64,000 bases of DNA from Flavobacteriaceae bacterium (GCA_016649715.1 JAENXC010000011.1:1-64000), one strand, 5' to 3'; shown: positions 46,072 through 58,765, numbered from the stretch's first letter. The notes: generated by a model not told the origin, from the sequence alone. Numbers and translations: made by a program.

Positions 46072-46648
46072 CCTTCTTCAATTTTAGCGTTTCATATTCG
46101 GCAGGGGTGTTGATGTTTTCAAAACAGTTCCCGGCAGAAATATTTTCTGGGACTGAAATTTGTTTCACCTTAAAATGCCGCAACGCATCCTGCAATTTCA
46201 ACTCTTTGTGTTGCAACAGTACTTCAAATCTTTCCCTGCACGATTTATCATAAACGGCGCAAAGGGGTTCCAACTTTTCACGGTGTTGTGGAATTGCTAT
46301 TTCGCAACCGTCAGAATTTTCAACAATAAAGCCCACAAGTTCCCTACTGATGAAAGGCATATCACAACTCACCACAAAATTCTTGTCGGTTTTGCTGTAT
46401 GTCAGCGCCGTAAAAATTCCGCCCATTGGCCCGCAATTTTTCACAATATCGCTGTAAACTTTATATCCGAGATAATCGTAATTATTGCCGTTGCTTATTA
46501 TAATGATTTCATCCACAGCAGCTTTCATTGCTTCGATGGTACGCTCAACTATTTTTTTCCCCTGAACCATTAGTAAACCCTTGTCCAATCCCATTCTGGA
46601 ATTTTTTCCTCCAGCCAAAACCACTCCCGTCACCTTAGGATTTTTCAT
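46061..46648 (-). CDS. mobA: Molybdenum cofactor guanylyltransferase
   Basis: A 195-residue nucleotidyltransferase. The GTP-binding LAGGKNSRMGLDKGLLMVQGKKIVERTIEAM, the SCDMPFIS metal site and the following core all fit MobA, which attaches GMP to make the MGD cofactor required by NarG. The start at 46648 overlaps the TauE/SafE gene by 4 bases. Confidence 0.92.
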   Translation of the reverse strand: MKNPKVTGVVLAGGKNSRMGLDKGLLMVQGKKIVERTIEAMKAAVDEIIIISNGNNYDYLGYKVYSDIVKNCGPMGGIFTALTYSKTDKNFVVSCDMPFISRELVGFIVENSDGCEIAIPQHREKLEPLCAVYDKSCRERFEVLLQHKELKLQDALRHFKVKQISVPENISAGNCFENINTPAEYETLKLKKDGY

Positions 46649-47394
46649 GTTGCCAAAAGTTTTATGCAGGCCAAGGTCAATACCACTGCAAGTATCCTTT
46701 TCAGTACTAAGTTATTAAATTTTTTGCTTCCCAAGTAGGCCCCGGCAAATCCTCCAGCCAAGGCAACAACCACCCACAGATAAACTGAGGGGTCAATCCC
46801 AATCCCAGTGCTGAACATTCCAGAAAGTCCCGCTACGGAATTCACCAAAATAAATAGCGCGGAAACCGCAGCAGTCTGTTTCATATTTCCCCAGTGCAAA
46901 AGGAGAATTACGGGCGAAAGAATAATTCCACCCCCAATACCGATCATCCCCGATAGCATCCCAATTATCCCGCCAGTAAGCAACGCCCAAAACAGCTTGA
47001 CTTCTTTTTCGAGACCCTCTGTTTTCCCAAAGACCCCAAAAAATCTCAAAATTGGGAATATCAGGATTACCCCTAGGATTTTTTTGTAAATCATCGGTTC
47101 CAGAATTATGTAGCCTCCAATAAAGGCCATAGGAATGGATGCTATGGCAAAGGGGAAAAACAATTTCCATCGAAAATTTCCAGTTCTGTAATAGTGAAAG
47201 AAGGAAATGGAGGAAACAAAAATGTTCATTATTAGCGCGGACGACTTCATCATCGCCGGGGCCATTACTCCAAACAGTGCCATCAGCGCCAAATAGCCGC
47301 TCGCTCCACCATGGCCTACGGAGGCATACAAAAAAGCCACCATAAAAAGGAGCAGAAGGAAAAAAATTGGATAGGCCGTTACGATCTCTAACAT
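46645..47394 (-). CDS. TauE/SafE-family permease in the cofactor operon
   Basis: A 249-residue protein with about seven to eight transmembrane helices. LLLFMVAFLYASVGHGGASGYLALMALFGV and GMLSGMIGIGGGIILSPVILLLHWG are typical of the TauE/SafE (sulfite or organosulfonate exporter) family. It overlaps mobA by 4 bases. Because sulfur is incorporated into the cofactor, a sulfur-anion or oxyanion function would make sense; the substrate is not known. The gene is followed upstream by the 264-base spacer next to moeA. Confidence 0.85.
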   Translation of the reverse strand: MLEIVTAYPIFFLLLLFMVAFLYASVGHGGASGYLALMALFGVMAPAMMKSSALIMNIFVSSISFFHYYRTGNFRWKLFFPFAIASIPMAFIGGYIILEPMIYKKILGVILIFPILRFFGVFGKTEGLEKEVKLFWALLTGGIIGMLSGMIGIGGGIILSPVILLLHWGNMKQTAAVSALFILVNSVAGLSGMFSTGIGIDPSVYLWVVVALAGGFAGAYLGSKKFNNLVLKRILAVVLTLACIKLLAT

Positions 47395-47511
47395 GATTCT
47401 AAAAGGTCTTTTTTATATTCTTTGGCTCTAGTTTAAACTGGCTTTTATGATTGCAATATCCAATTTTCGGCATTTTGTCACCCTTTAGGGTTGGGGTAAG
47501 AACAAAAGGCC

Positions 47512-47561
47512 GAAAATTCAATCATTTATTCCCTGACCCTAAAGGGAATAATTGAATTTTC
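47512..47561. repeat. Long palindrome upstream of the tauE-mobA operon
   Basis: Inverted arms GAAAATTCAAT/ATTGAATTTTC and TTATTCCC/GGGAATAA form a nested hairpin. A second copy of the CCCTTTAGGG core lies at 47480-47490. Together they make a large extragenic palindrome between moeA and the tauE gene. No T-run is present. Confidence 0.6.
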
Positions 47562-47658
47562 TTCGTTCTGACCAACTTGAAATCTCCTAAATATCAATTT
47601 AAACCAATATATCAACGCTCAACTAAACTAGATCCTATTCTTTTTAAAATGAACAATA

Positions 47659-48846
47659 CTATCTATTGCTGATCAAATGCACCTCAACCATTTCTCCTTT
47701 TTCTACCTTCCCTTTGTCCGCTGGAAGGTAAATAAGACAATCAGCCAAGGCGAAAGACCTAATATTGTTGGATTCCTGCCCTTCGAGTACCTGAACTTTT
47801 TCTCCGGAAATCTTTCCTTTTAGAAAAAGGGAGAGGCCTTCTCTCTTTTCATAATCGGATGAAATGGGAAGGTATTTTTTTGGAAATACCTCCGTAAACC
47901 CTTGCATAATCTGCAGTGCCGGACAAACATATTCGTAAAAACAGCTCAAGGCACTTGCAGGGTTTCCGGGCAAACCAAAGACCAAACAGTCGTTCTTCTT
48001 TCCAAAGAATATCGGCTTTCCGGGTTTTTGGGCAATTTTGTAAAAAATGTTTTCCACTTGAAGTTCCTGTAAAGACTTCCCAACAAAATCATATTTCCCA
48101 ACGGAAATTCCGCCTGACACCAACACAACATCTGAATCTGCAATGGCGAAGGCAAGGGATTCCTTTGTGGCTCCTTCATCATCGCCGATGTTTGAAACAC
48201 GGGTCGCAACAATGCCGATTGATTCAAGTGCAGCTTTTAGGGCAAAGGAATTCGACTCATATATCTGCCCATCTTTAAGTTGCGTTCCGGGTTTTTGCAA
48301 TTCATTGCCCGTAACAATAATTAAAACTTTTGGCTTTGGAAAAACCGATACTGAAGGAATTCCGAGTCCCGCCAGAAAGCCTATAGCTCCAGGATTGAGA
48401 ACAGTTCCATTGTGTAGTGCAACATCTCCCTTTTTAATTTGGGAACCTTTTTCCCTTATGTTCGCACCTTTTGCTAAAGGCGAACCATCAGAAATGATTT
48501 TTCCTTTTTCTATAGAAACTCTTTCCTGAATAATAACAGTATCTGCTGCCTCTGGAATTTTTGCTCCAGTGAATATCTGTACCGACTGCCCTTTGGAAAT
48601 CTTTCCCTTAAATGGGTTTCCCGCAGGAGCTTCCCCGATGATATCAATTGCTTTTTGTTCAAGAATATCCGAATGGAAAACAACAAACCCATCCATTGCA
48701 GACTGATCGAAGGGCGGATAATCAATAGGTGAAAAAACAGTTTCGGCCAAAACCTGATTTAAGGTCTTTGAAATTTCCAGTTGTACCGGAGGAAGGGACT
48801 TTGCCGTTTCAACAATTAATTTTTTTGCTTCTTCTACTGAAATCAT
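47659..48846 (-). CDS. moeA: Molybdopterin molybdenumtransferase
   Basis: A 395-residue protein that inserts molybdate into the pterin. Visible landmarks: the N-terminal DYPPFDQSAMDGFV (IDYPPFDQSAMDGFVVF), the GPh-type IVTGNELQKPG and SGGISVGKYDFV, and the C-terminal FGLPGNPASALSCF. The gene is transcribed toward the tauE-mobA operon, but a 264-base gap with a palindrome separates them. Confidence 0.95.
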   Translation of the reverse strand: MISVEEAKKLIVETAKSLPPVQLEISKTLNQVLAETVFSPIDYPPFDQSAMDGFVVFHSDILEQKAIDIIGEAPAGNPFKGKISKGQSVQIFTGAKIPEAADTVIIQERVSIEKGKIISDGSPLAKGANIREKGSQIKKGDVALHNGTVLNPGAIGFLAGLGIPSVSVFPKPKVLIIVTGNELQKPGTQLKDGQIYESNSFALKAALESIGIVATRVSNIGDDEGATKESLAFAIADSDVVLVSGGISVGKYDFVGKSLQELQVENIFYKIAQKPGKPIFFGKKNDCLVFGLPGNPASALSCFYEYVCPALQIMQGFTEVFPKKYLPISSDYEKREGLSLFLKGKISGEKVQVLEGQESNNIRSFALADCLIYLPADKGKVEKGEMVEVHLISNR

Positions 48847-49005
48847 ACCAAATAAAATTACTTAAAATTTCTGTAATAAATACCATTACCAATGATCTTT
48901 CCGTTGAAATTAGAGCACAACTATCCATACCTATACAAGCCCATGGATTTGATAAAAACGTAGGAGGGAAAATCGGGCACTTTATCTACTGGGATATTGG
49001 CCTAT

Positions 49006-51784
<2,779 letters not shown>

Positions 51785-52059
51785 AGTTTTTCTCTTTTAT
51801 GGGCGTTAAAGTTAATCCAAATAATTAAAATAGGACATTAATATCTGTATTTCGTTGTGGGGAATTACCAAAATAGAAGATAGTTCTCCCTTGATTTAAT
51901 TTTAATGAGAATCCATGTTTAGAAGACAAAAATGTAAAAATAAGAATACTTGCTTAGAGCTTGATTTTAGTTAAAATAAGACCTTCAAAAATAGAATACG
52001 AATGGATAGTAGTGTTGATTAAGGCACTCCTTCTGAAAGCAAAATCCAGAGACAACACC
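51785..52059. other. Spacer upstream of tryptophanase
   Basis: A 275-base A/T-rich spacer between the minus-strand MFS exporter (upstream in transcription) and the lyase pair. It holds a short in-frame peptide MSYFNYLD at 51812-51838, of uncertain meaning. No terminator or clear operator. Confidence 0.35.
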
Positions 52060-53559
52060 TTATTGTTTCTCTTGAATAGTAGGAAATATTGCGGGAGTAA
52101 GCAATAGGATTGTCAAGGTTATAAGCCCGGCAATCACCATTCCCACATAGACGTTATGGGTTGCGTAGAAGAAGGCTTCCCGCAGATAAACGCTCACCTC
52201 CGATATGGATTTATGGGACTGGAGTACTTCAACCACCTTATTTACACTTGGAAGTTCCGATTGAAGTTTTGCAGGCGCATTGTCTATACTATCGGAAAGT
52301 ACTGAATTGAAAATCGCGGCAAAAACTGCTGCCCCGATACTTTGGCCGAAATACCGCGAGAACATATTAGCTCCCGTTACCACTCCTCTTTGGGCCCACA
52401 CAACTGTGGACTGTACACCCACCATCAAGGGCGTGGTTATCAGTCCAAAGCCTGCTCCCAAGGTCAATTGAATTGCGACCAAAGCCCATATAGGTCCCGG
52501 AAATGGAAGAAACAAAAAACTAGCTGCGCCAATTATAACAATGATAATCCCACAGAGGGCCGTATTCCTAAAACCAATTCGCAGGTATAAATTTCCCGAT
52601 AAAGCTGAGGAAAGCGGCCAGGTAATAGTCATACTGGCAAGAATAAATCCCGCCGCCATGGCACCAACTCCTGTGACCGATTGCGCAAAAACAGGTAAAT
52701 ACATATTCGGGCCCATGGTCATAATTCCCATGCCCATCGTTGCCAGGTTAGCCCCTAAAATTACCCGTTTCTTCCATACCCATCGAGGTAAAATGGGTTC
52801 CGCAGATTTGCGTTCTATGCGTACGGTTACAATAATCAAGACCACAGCCAATGCTATAATCCCCAATGTATTTAGTGAAAACCAAGGCCACGATTGACCT
52901 CCCTGTAATAATCCAAACATAATTACAGTTCCCGTAACCAACATGGCTGCGGCACCAGCCCAATCAATTTTATGCCCTTTATGCGGTTTATCTTCGTGAA
53001 GAAAAAGTGCAATCAATGCTATTGACCCAAGCCCAATAGGAATATTAATTAAAAAGATCCATCGCCACGAGGCATAATCGGCCAGGGCGCCTCCTATGGC
53101 TGGTCCCAAAATCGCCGAAATTCCCCACACACTCGATAGCCAACCTTGGATTTTGGCGCGCTCCCGAATGGTATAGATGTCGCCGGCAATAGTGTTTACG
53201 GTAGCCATAATAGCGCCAGCACCCACCGCCTGCAGCCCTCTGAAGAAAATCAACGAATGCATATTCCAAGCTCCGGCAGACGTTGCTGAACCTAACAAAA
53301 AGATTATCACCCCAATTATTAAAATAGGCTTCCGTCCATAAATATCCGCCAATTTTCCATAAAGGGGAATGGTGATGGTCTGGATAAGTAAATAAATTGA
53401 AAACAGCCAACTAAACAGGGAGAAACCCCCAAGGTCGCCAACAATTTGAGGTATGGCCGTAGCAACAATCGTACTGTCCATTGCGGCCAGACTCATAGTG
53501 AGCATTAGCGCAATCAGAACCCAATCCCGACGCATTCCTTTCACGGGTTTTTCCTGCAT
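52060..53559 (-). CDS. DHA2-family MFS drug exporter (EmrB/QacA-like)
   Basis: A 499-residue exporter with 14 predicted helices. Signature pieces: LAAMDSTIVATAIPQIVGDLGG in helix 1, LIQTITIPLYGKLADIYGRKPIL (motif A) and RGLQAVGAGAIMATVNTIAGDIYT (motif B-like). Start at 53559 (MQEKPVKGMRRDW) is preferred to the frame opening at 53628. The upstream promoter TTG-N23-TACCTTTG fits the flavobacterial consensus. Substrates of relatives include lipophilic drugs and toxins. Confidence 0.9.
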   Translation of the reverse strand: MQEKPVKGMRRDWVLIALMLTMSLAAMDSTIVATAIPQIVGDLGGFSLFSWLFSIYLLIQTITIPLYGKLADIYGRKPILIIGVIIFLLGSATSAGAWNMHSLIFFRGLQAVGAGAIMATVNTIAGDIYTIRERAKIQGWLSSVWGISAILGPAIGGALADYASWRWIFLINIPIGLGSIALIALFLHEDKPHKGHKIDWAGAAAMLVTGTVIMFGLLQGGQSWPWFSLNTLGIIALAVVLIIVTVRIERKSAEPILPRWVWKKRVILGANLATMGMGIMTMGPNMYLPVFAQSVTGVGAMAAGFILASMTITWPLSSALSGNLYLRIGFRNTALCGIIIVIIGAASFLFLPFPGPIWALVAIQLTLGAGFGLITTPLMVGVQSTVVWAQRGVVTGANMFSRYFGQSIGAAVFAAIFNSVLSDSIDNAPAKLQSELPSVNKVVEVLQSHKSISEVSVYLREAFFYATHNVYVGMVIAGLITLTILLLTPAIFPTIQEKQ

Positions 53560-53583
53560 TGTTACTTTTTCAGATTTTTTTTG

Positions 53584-53617
53584 CAAAGGTAGTCCTTCAG
53601 TTAATTTTTTGAAGCAA
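53584..53617 (-). promoter_or_regulatory. Flavobacterial promoter of the MFS exporter
   Basis: On the minus strand the -7 box TACCTTTG (53591-53584) is preceded by TTG at 53617-53615 with 23 bases between. This fits the reported Flavobacterium consensus TTG-N17-23-TANNTTTG. The ATG at 53559 is 24 bases downstream. Confidence 0.55.
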
Positions 53618-53673
53618 TATATTATCATTGTCCTCGCATACAGCCCTGATTAATATTTCAAATTTAAAATTTC

Positions 53674-53713
53674 AAAACCCCACAAATCCATCCTAAAGGA
53701 GTCGTGGGGTTTT
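53674..53713 (-). terminator. Terminator after the S46 peptidase gene
   Basis: A perfect 10-base stem AAAACCCCAC/GTGGGGTTTT with a 20-base loop lies 35 bases beyond the stop of the S46 peptidase. It separates that gene from the exporter promoter. Confidence 0.85.
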
Positions 53714-53747
53714 TAAATAAAAATCTTCATCAAATATTTGGCAACGG

Positions 53748-55889
53748 CTATTTAGCCAAAGTCAACTCATCAATAATATGGCCGGCGCCAGCATACTTAT
53801 CAATCAGAAACAAAACGTAGCGAATATCTACGTTGATGCAACGTTGCAGTTGGTCGTCAAAAATAACATCGCCCGCCATTGCTTCAATGTTACCGTCGAA
53901 AGCTATTCCTATCAATTCGCCTTTTCCGTTCAATACAGGGGAACCAGAGTTTCCGCCAGTAATATCGTTGTCGGTCAAAAAGTTTACGGGAAGGTAGCCG
54001 TCTTTGTCGGCATATTGTCCAAAATCCTTTTTCTCATATAGGTCTATCAACTTTTTGGGCATATCAAATTCAGCATCGCCGGGTTGGTATTTTGCAACGG
54101 TGCCTTTTAAGGTTGTGTAATAATTTTTGTTGGCATCATTGCGTTTGTCGGCGGGTAGGGCAATCACTTTTCCGTAGGTAAGTCGTAATGTGCTATTGGC
54201 ATCTGGATAATATTTCTTGTCGGGGTTTTGCAGTCGCATTCCCTGGACCAACAATCGGAAAGCACGGTCGTAATCATTGTCCCATTGCTTTTCCTCTTCA
54301 GTTTTGTATCGGTAGCGCGTCAACAAATCTCTGGAAAGCAACAATAAAGGGTCGTTCTTAAAAGTTTCCGCATCCGGATTTGCCAAAAATGCTTCCAGTT
54401 TTTCCTTTGATTCAAAAACGCTGTTTTTAAAAGCGGTATCCAAATAATTGTTCCAGCCCATATCGGTTTTATTATTTTCAGTGGCAAGTTTTGCTACCAT
54501 TGGCGCAACATTTTCAGCCTTGGTGGAATACAACTTCAACTGTGCTGCCAAAATATCCTTTTCCAATGGAATGTAAATCCCTTCGTACAAATCGTTGATT
54601 TCAGCATCCAACTTAGGCTGCAATTCTGCTTGCTTTGCTTCGTTTTGTTGCAAATAATATTCAATATCGTTGCCCAAACGGTAGGGTAGTGTTGCCATTC
54701 GGGTGCGCAGCAAGAGGCTCAAATAATTGTTGTGGCGACTTATCTCGTTGGTCTTTTTGTAATATCCATTGATTACAGGAATTACGTTCGCATACTTTTC
54801 ATTTCCCTTTTTGGAGGCCCATTTCTGAAAGGCCTTTTCGTCCTTGCTTTTGCTTTCGGCAGTTTTGTGTTGTTTCAGCGCATCAATCATTCCCTGACGG
54901 TTTTTCCAGTAGTTGGCAATTCCAGCGTAACTGGAGGCATAGTCAAGCTTCACTTGCTGATCTTTGTCCATATATTTCTTCATCACATCCATAGATGTTT
55001 TTGAAGCCTCAACATAAGCCGGATATGCAAATTCCACATTTTGCGCAATACCACCGGCAGGCATCCAGCGGTTGGTTCGGCCCGGATAGCCCAAAATCAT
55101 TGCGAAATCGTTTTCCTCAAAACCTTTCAAGCTTGTGGTTAAATGATATTTAGGTTTCAATGGCACATTGCTTTCGGAATATTCCGCAGGATTTCCATCT
55201 TTATCGGCATAGACCCTAAAAAGTGAAAAATCGCCTGTATGTCTTGGCCATTCCCAGTTGTCGGTATCGCCACCAAATTTTCCGATACTTGCAGGAGGTG
55301 TTCCCACCAAACGCACATCATTATAATCTTGATACACGAAATAGTAAAACTCATTGCCGCTGTAAAATGACTTCACGGAAACGGTATATTTTCCGCCCTC
55401 ATTGTTTTCCTGCTCAATCTTTGCAATCTCACGGTTTATGGTTGCTTCACGCTCTGCTTCGGTCATTCCATCGTTCAGCAAGCTCAAAATTCGTTTTGAA
55501 ACATCATCCATTCTAACAAAGAAGCGAACCGATAGACTTTTCGGTTTTAGTTCTTCGGAATTGTTCCCCGCCCAAAATCCGTTGGTGAGGTAATCGTTTT
55601 CAGCCGTTGAAAGTTCGGCTATGGCGTCGTAGCCACAGTGATGGTTGGTCAAGACCAAACCAGTGTCTGAAATTATTTCCGCAGTACATCCACGGTTGAA
55701 TTGCACAATGGCATCCTTAAGGCTGGAATGGTTAACGCTGTAAATTTCATCAGGCGTAAGCTGAAGCCCCATTTTTTGCATATCGCGGTAGTTCAACCGT
55801 TCAATGTGCATTAAAAACCACATACCTTCATCTGCCTGTGCAGGCAAAACGAACGCAGCGAGGATAAGGGAGAGAATAAAATTTTTCAT
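53748..55889 (-). CDS. S46 dipeptidyl peptidase (DPP7/DPP11 family)
   Basis: A 713-residue exported serine peptidase that removes dipeptides from peptide N-termini. Signal peptide MKNFILSLILAAFVLPAQAD, then EGMWFLMHIERLN. The catalytic His is in TNHHCGYD (about residue 84), the Asp is in the GGDTDNWEWPRHTGDFS block, and the Ser in GGNSGSPVLNGKGELIG. The position after FD near the end is Gly (AFDGNIEAMAGD), which in this family points to DPP7-type preference for hydrophobic residues rather than the Arg of DPP11. A -7 box TATATTTG lies at 55961-55968. Confidence 0.93.
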   Translation of the reverse strand: MKNFILSLILAAFVLPAQADEGMWFLMHIERLNYRDMQKMGLQLTPDEIYSVNHSSLKDAIVQFNRGCTAEIISDTGLVLTNHHCGYDAIAELSTAENDYLTNGFWAGNNSEELKPKSLSVRFFVRMDDVSKRILSLLNDGMTEAEREATINREIAKIEQENNEGGKYTVSVKSFYSGNEFYYFVYQDYNDVRLVGTPPASIGKFGGDTDNWEWPRHTGDFSLFRVYADKDGNPAEYSESNVPLKPKYHLTTSLKGFEENDFAMILGYPGRTNRWMPAGGIAQNVEFAYPAYVEASKTSMDVMKKYMDKDQQVKLDYASSYAGIANYWKNRQGMIDALKQHKTAESKSKDEKAFQKWASKKGNEKYANVIPVINGYYKKTNEISRHNNYLSLLLRTRMATLPYRLGNDIEYYLQQNEAKQAELQPKLDAEINDLYEGIYIPLEKDILAAQLKLYSTKAENVAPMVAKLATENNKTDMGWNNYLDTAFKNSVFESKEKLEAFLANPDAETFKNDPLLLLSRDLLTRYRYKTEEEKQWDNDYDRAFRLLVQGMRLQNPDKKYYPDANSTLRLTYGKVIALPADKRNDANKNYYTTLKGTVAKYQPGDAEFDMPKKLIDLYEKKDFGQYADKDGYLPVNFLTDNDITGGNSGSPVLNGKGELIGIAFDGNIEAMAGDVIFDDQLQRCINVDIRYVLFLIDKYAGAGHIIDELTLAK

Positions 55890-56038
55890 TTTAAAGACGG
55901 GTTTTAATAATTAAAAAAAGAATTGAAGACCTACTGAAAGCAGTAAAAATTGTCAAGTCGCAAATATACTTGGATTCCCTACTTTAACTTCTGAAACAGT
56001 TCTAAAAAGCGCAAAGATATTGGAACTTTAACTTTTTG

Positions 56039-58765
56039 TTAAGCTTTGGGGAGCTTCCCCAATAACGGCATAGTGTATTCATTATAAAGCGAAAACAAAA
56101 ACTCAATCCGTCCCGTTTCATTTGGAAACGGCTGGGGTCGATAACATAAATCTACCGCCTTGTCCAACGCTTGGTGCGCTTTTACCAATGCGGGCGGCAT
56201 GGTTAGCGGGTCATACAAATCTGCAAGGCTGCTCTCTGGAAAACTGGCACGCACAGCCAAAACCTTTTGCGCCTTTTCTTCTACAGACTTTTTGTTCTTT
56301 TCGCTTGGGCCCTTGGGCCAGGGGTAGTTGTTGTAAACGATTGTGTTTGAATATCTGAAATCGCTCTTTATACGTCCACAAGTATATTTTACCCAAGCCA
56401 TGTGCATTATTGACGTTAATATTCCAAATTCATATAAGGAAGCTTTATCAATAGCCGAACAACTGTCTCCAATAATATTTTCCGAACTGAAAAAGCCCAT
56501 TGGAATATATCTTCTATTTTCTGAAGAATGCCGAGGTACAAGTATAAAACTATTTTTTGGCTGCCTGTTCTCTGTAAATAAAGTAGGAAAATCAGCCCAT
56601 TTTTTAGTTGAAGCTTTTGAACTTGCAAGTCGCATTTCTTTCACTTTTGAAATCCTTTCCAAAACCAAAGGCATACTCCTCAATTCGTGTGCAGATATAT
56701 CTGTTAGCCAAAGACAATATCTTTTTTTGTTATGAAGAAACTCATGGGCGCTTATAAAGGGTTTTATGTATTTTTCCGAAAGAGGGTTCTTTGCAATCAA
56801 TTCATCTTTTTCTTCTTCATCCAATAGTAAATTACCTCCATCCGTGGGTTGACTTCCTTTTACCATTGGTGAAACATCACAAAGAGGTTTGGTTCTCTTA
56901 TCAATAAATACATTTGGAGCATCCACTAAATAAGCGTTTATATTCTTAGCTTTTATTTCGTGGGGCTCTCCCTTTATATCTTCATATTCATAAATATATT
57001 TGTCGTTAGTATCAAAATTTGCAAAACCAACAATCACACAGTAAACGGCAGCATTTCCTCTTGCCTCATTCGTCCATCTAAAGGTTTGGTGTGCAAAGTG
57101 AATTTGAATATTAAAAGTATTAAAAAGTGAATTCCATAAAATAGCCGTTTGTTCCCCCTGTACTATGGAATTGGTGGAAACAAAAGCAGCTTTTATTGGA
57201 GTATTTTGAATGTATTTGGCCGCTTTAAGATACCAAGAAGTAACATAATCCAAAACCCCAGCCCCTTTAAATCCTGCAAAAACAAGCTTCATATCTTCCT
57301 TCTGTTCCTTGGTTTGCAATGAATACCCATAAAACGGCGGATTCCCCAAAATAAAACTCAACTCCGTTTTCGGCACCACAGTTTCCCAATCTACTCGTAC
57401 CGCATTGCTGTTCAATATGGTCGCTCCCTTGCGCAAAGGCAAACGGGCGTAATACTGTCCAAAAGTTTCGCTCACCAGCAGGTTCATCTGGTGGTCCATC
57501 AACCACATAGCCACCTCTGCAATCCGTGCAGGAAACTCGTCGTATTCTATTCCGTAAAAGTTATCAACGTTTAGGTGCAAAATCTGGTCTATGCCTGTCA
57601 CTTGCTGAGTGCCGTATAGTTTTTTGAGCACTTCCAGTTCCAACAATCGCAATTCGCGATACGTAATAATCAAAAAGTTGCCACAGCCGCAGGCAGGGTC
57701 CAAAAATTTTAAGCTCCCCAAATGGTGGTGAAATTCATTTAACTTTTTACTATTTCCCTTCACCTTGTGGAACTCCTCCCACAAACCGTCAAGAAAGAGC
57801 GGTTTAATAAGCTTCAGTATGTTCTTTTCGCTGGTGTAATGTGCTCCAAGATTGCGCCGTTCCTGTGGATCCATAACACTCTGGAACATGCTCCCAAAAA
57901 TAGCGGGACTTATCTTGCCCCAATTCAGTGAACTGCATTCCAGCAGTATCTCGCGCATCCTGCTATTAAAAGACGTTATGGGCAACGGCTCCTCAAACAA
58001 CTTCCCATTCACATACGGAAAGGAATTCAAGTGTTCGTCTAGATTTTTGGAGCGTTTCTCTCTGGGTGTATTCAGCGTTTGGAAAAACTGCGCCAGCAGT
58101 GCTCCCAAGTCGCTGCCATCCTCATGGGTCTTTACGTCTATAAATTCTTTAAAAGTGTCTTTTTCAAATATTCCTGTATCATCTGCAAAGAGTGCGAACA
58201 AGAGCCGCACCAAAAACACCTCCAGTGGGTGGCCCTCATAACCGCTTTCCTCCAGCTTATCGTGCAGCTTCCCCATCAGCTCCGCCGCCTTTATGTTTAC
58301 AGGGTCTTCCTCCTTAAAACTCTTTTTCTGGTAACCCGCTATAAACCCAAACAGCTTTATGTTTTTATGAAACTCGGTCAGAGGAAACTCGTGGGTTTCA
58401 TTTTCTTCAAGGTCATAGAGTTTAAAGCGCTCAAAGTCGCTAACCAAAATATACTTGGGCAGTTCGTGTTCCTTAATTCCGTGAAAATAATCTGTAGCCT
58501 GCTCAAAAGCTGCGTCCAGATCGCGGCCTTTACTTTTGTGTTCCACCAACAAGGTGCCCTTCCAAAAAAGGTCTATAAACCCAAAGTTATTGTTCAGTTT
58601 TTTAACAGGCTCCTCAAAAGTGGCAAGTCTGCGCCGCGTAATGCCGAAGACATTAAAGAAGTCGTTCCAGAACGTATCCTTCTCCGCCCGTTCACGGCTC
58701 TCGTCCTTCCATTCGTTGGTAAATTTTAATGCGCGGTCTTTTATTTCGTTCCAGCTTAGGGCCAT
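56039..58765 (-). CDS. MmeI-like single-chain restriction-modification enzyme
   Basis: A 908-residue protein with the layout of type IIL/IIG enzymes. The N-terminal nuclease has D-(n)-ExK in FIDLFWKGTLLVEHKSKG. A helical spacer follows, then a gamma-class N6-adenine methyltransferase: motif I DPACGCGNFLIITYREL, motif IV GNPPFYGYS. The C-terminal third (about residues 640-820) is the probable target-recognition domain. One polypeptide thus both cuts and methylates. The next gene upstream, a membrane ATPase, is 102 bases away and on the same strand. Confidence 0.88.
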   Translation of the reverse strand: MALSWNEIKDRALKFTNEWKDESRERAEKDTFWNDFFNVFGITRRRLATFEEPVKKLNNNFGFIDLFWKGTLLVEHKSKGRDLDAAFEQATDYFHGIKEHELPKYILVSDFERFKLYDLEENETHEFPLTEFHKNIKLFGFIAGYQKKSFKEEDPVNIKAAELMGKLHDKLEESGYEGHPLEVFLVRLLFALFADDTGIFEKDTFKEFIDVKTHEDGSDLGALLAQFFQTLNTPREKRSKNLDEHLNSFPYVNGKLFEEPLPITSFNSRMREILLECSSLNWGKISPAIFGSMFQSVMDPQERRNLGAHYTSEKNILKLIKPLFLDGLWEEFHKVKGNSKKLNEFHHHLGSLKFLDPACGCGNFLIITYRELRLLELEVLKKLYGTQQVTGIDQILHLNVDNFYGIEYDEFPARIAEVAMWLMDHQMNLLVSETFGQYYARLPLRKGATILNSNAVRVDWETVVPKTELSFILGNPPFYGYSLQTKEQKEDMKLVFAGFKGAGVLDYVTSWYLKAAKYIQNTPIKAAFVSTNSIVQGEQTAILWNSLFNTFNIQIHFAHQTFRWTNEARGNAAVYCVIVGFANFDTNDKYIYEYEDIKGEPHEIKAKNINAYLVDAPNVFIDKRTKPLCDVSPMVKGSQPTDGGNLLLDEEEKDELIAKNPLSEKYIKPFISAHEFLHNKKRYCLWLTDISAHELRSMPLVLERISKVKEMRLASSKASTKKWADFPTLFTENRQPKNSFILVPRHSSENRRYIPMGFFSSENIIGDSCSAIDKASLYEFGILTSIMHMAWVKYTCGRIKSDFRYSNTIVYNNYPWPKGPSEKNKKSVEEKAQKVLAVRASFPESSLADLYDPLTMPPALVKAHQALDKAVDLCYRPQPFPNETGRIEFLFSLYNEYTMPLLGKLPKA

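Noticed and set aside
51812-51838. Possible leader peptide MSYFNYLD before tryptophanase
   Set aside because: No ribosome-binding signal, no Trp codon and no following attenuator. Eight codons by chance are likely.
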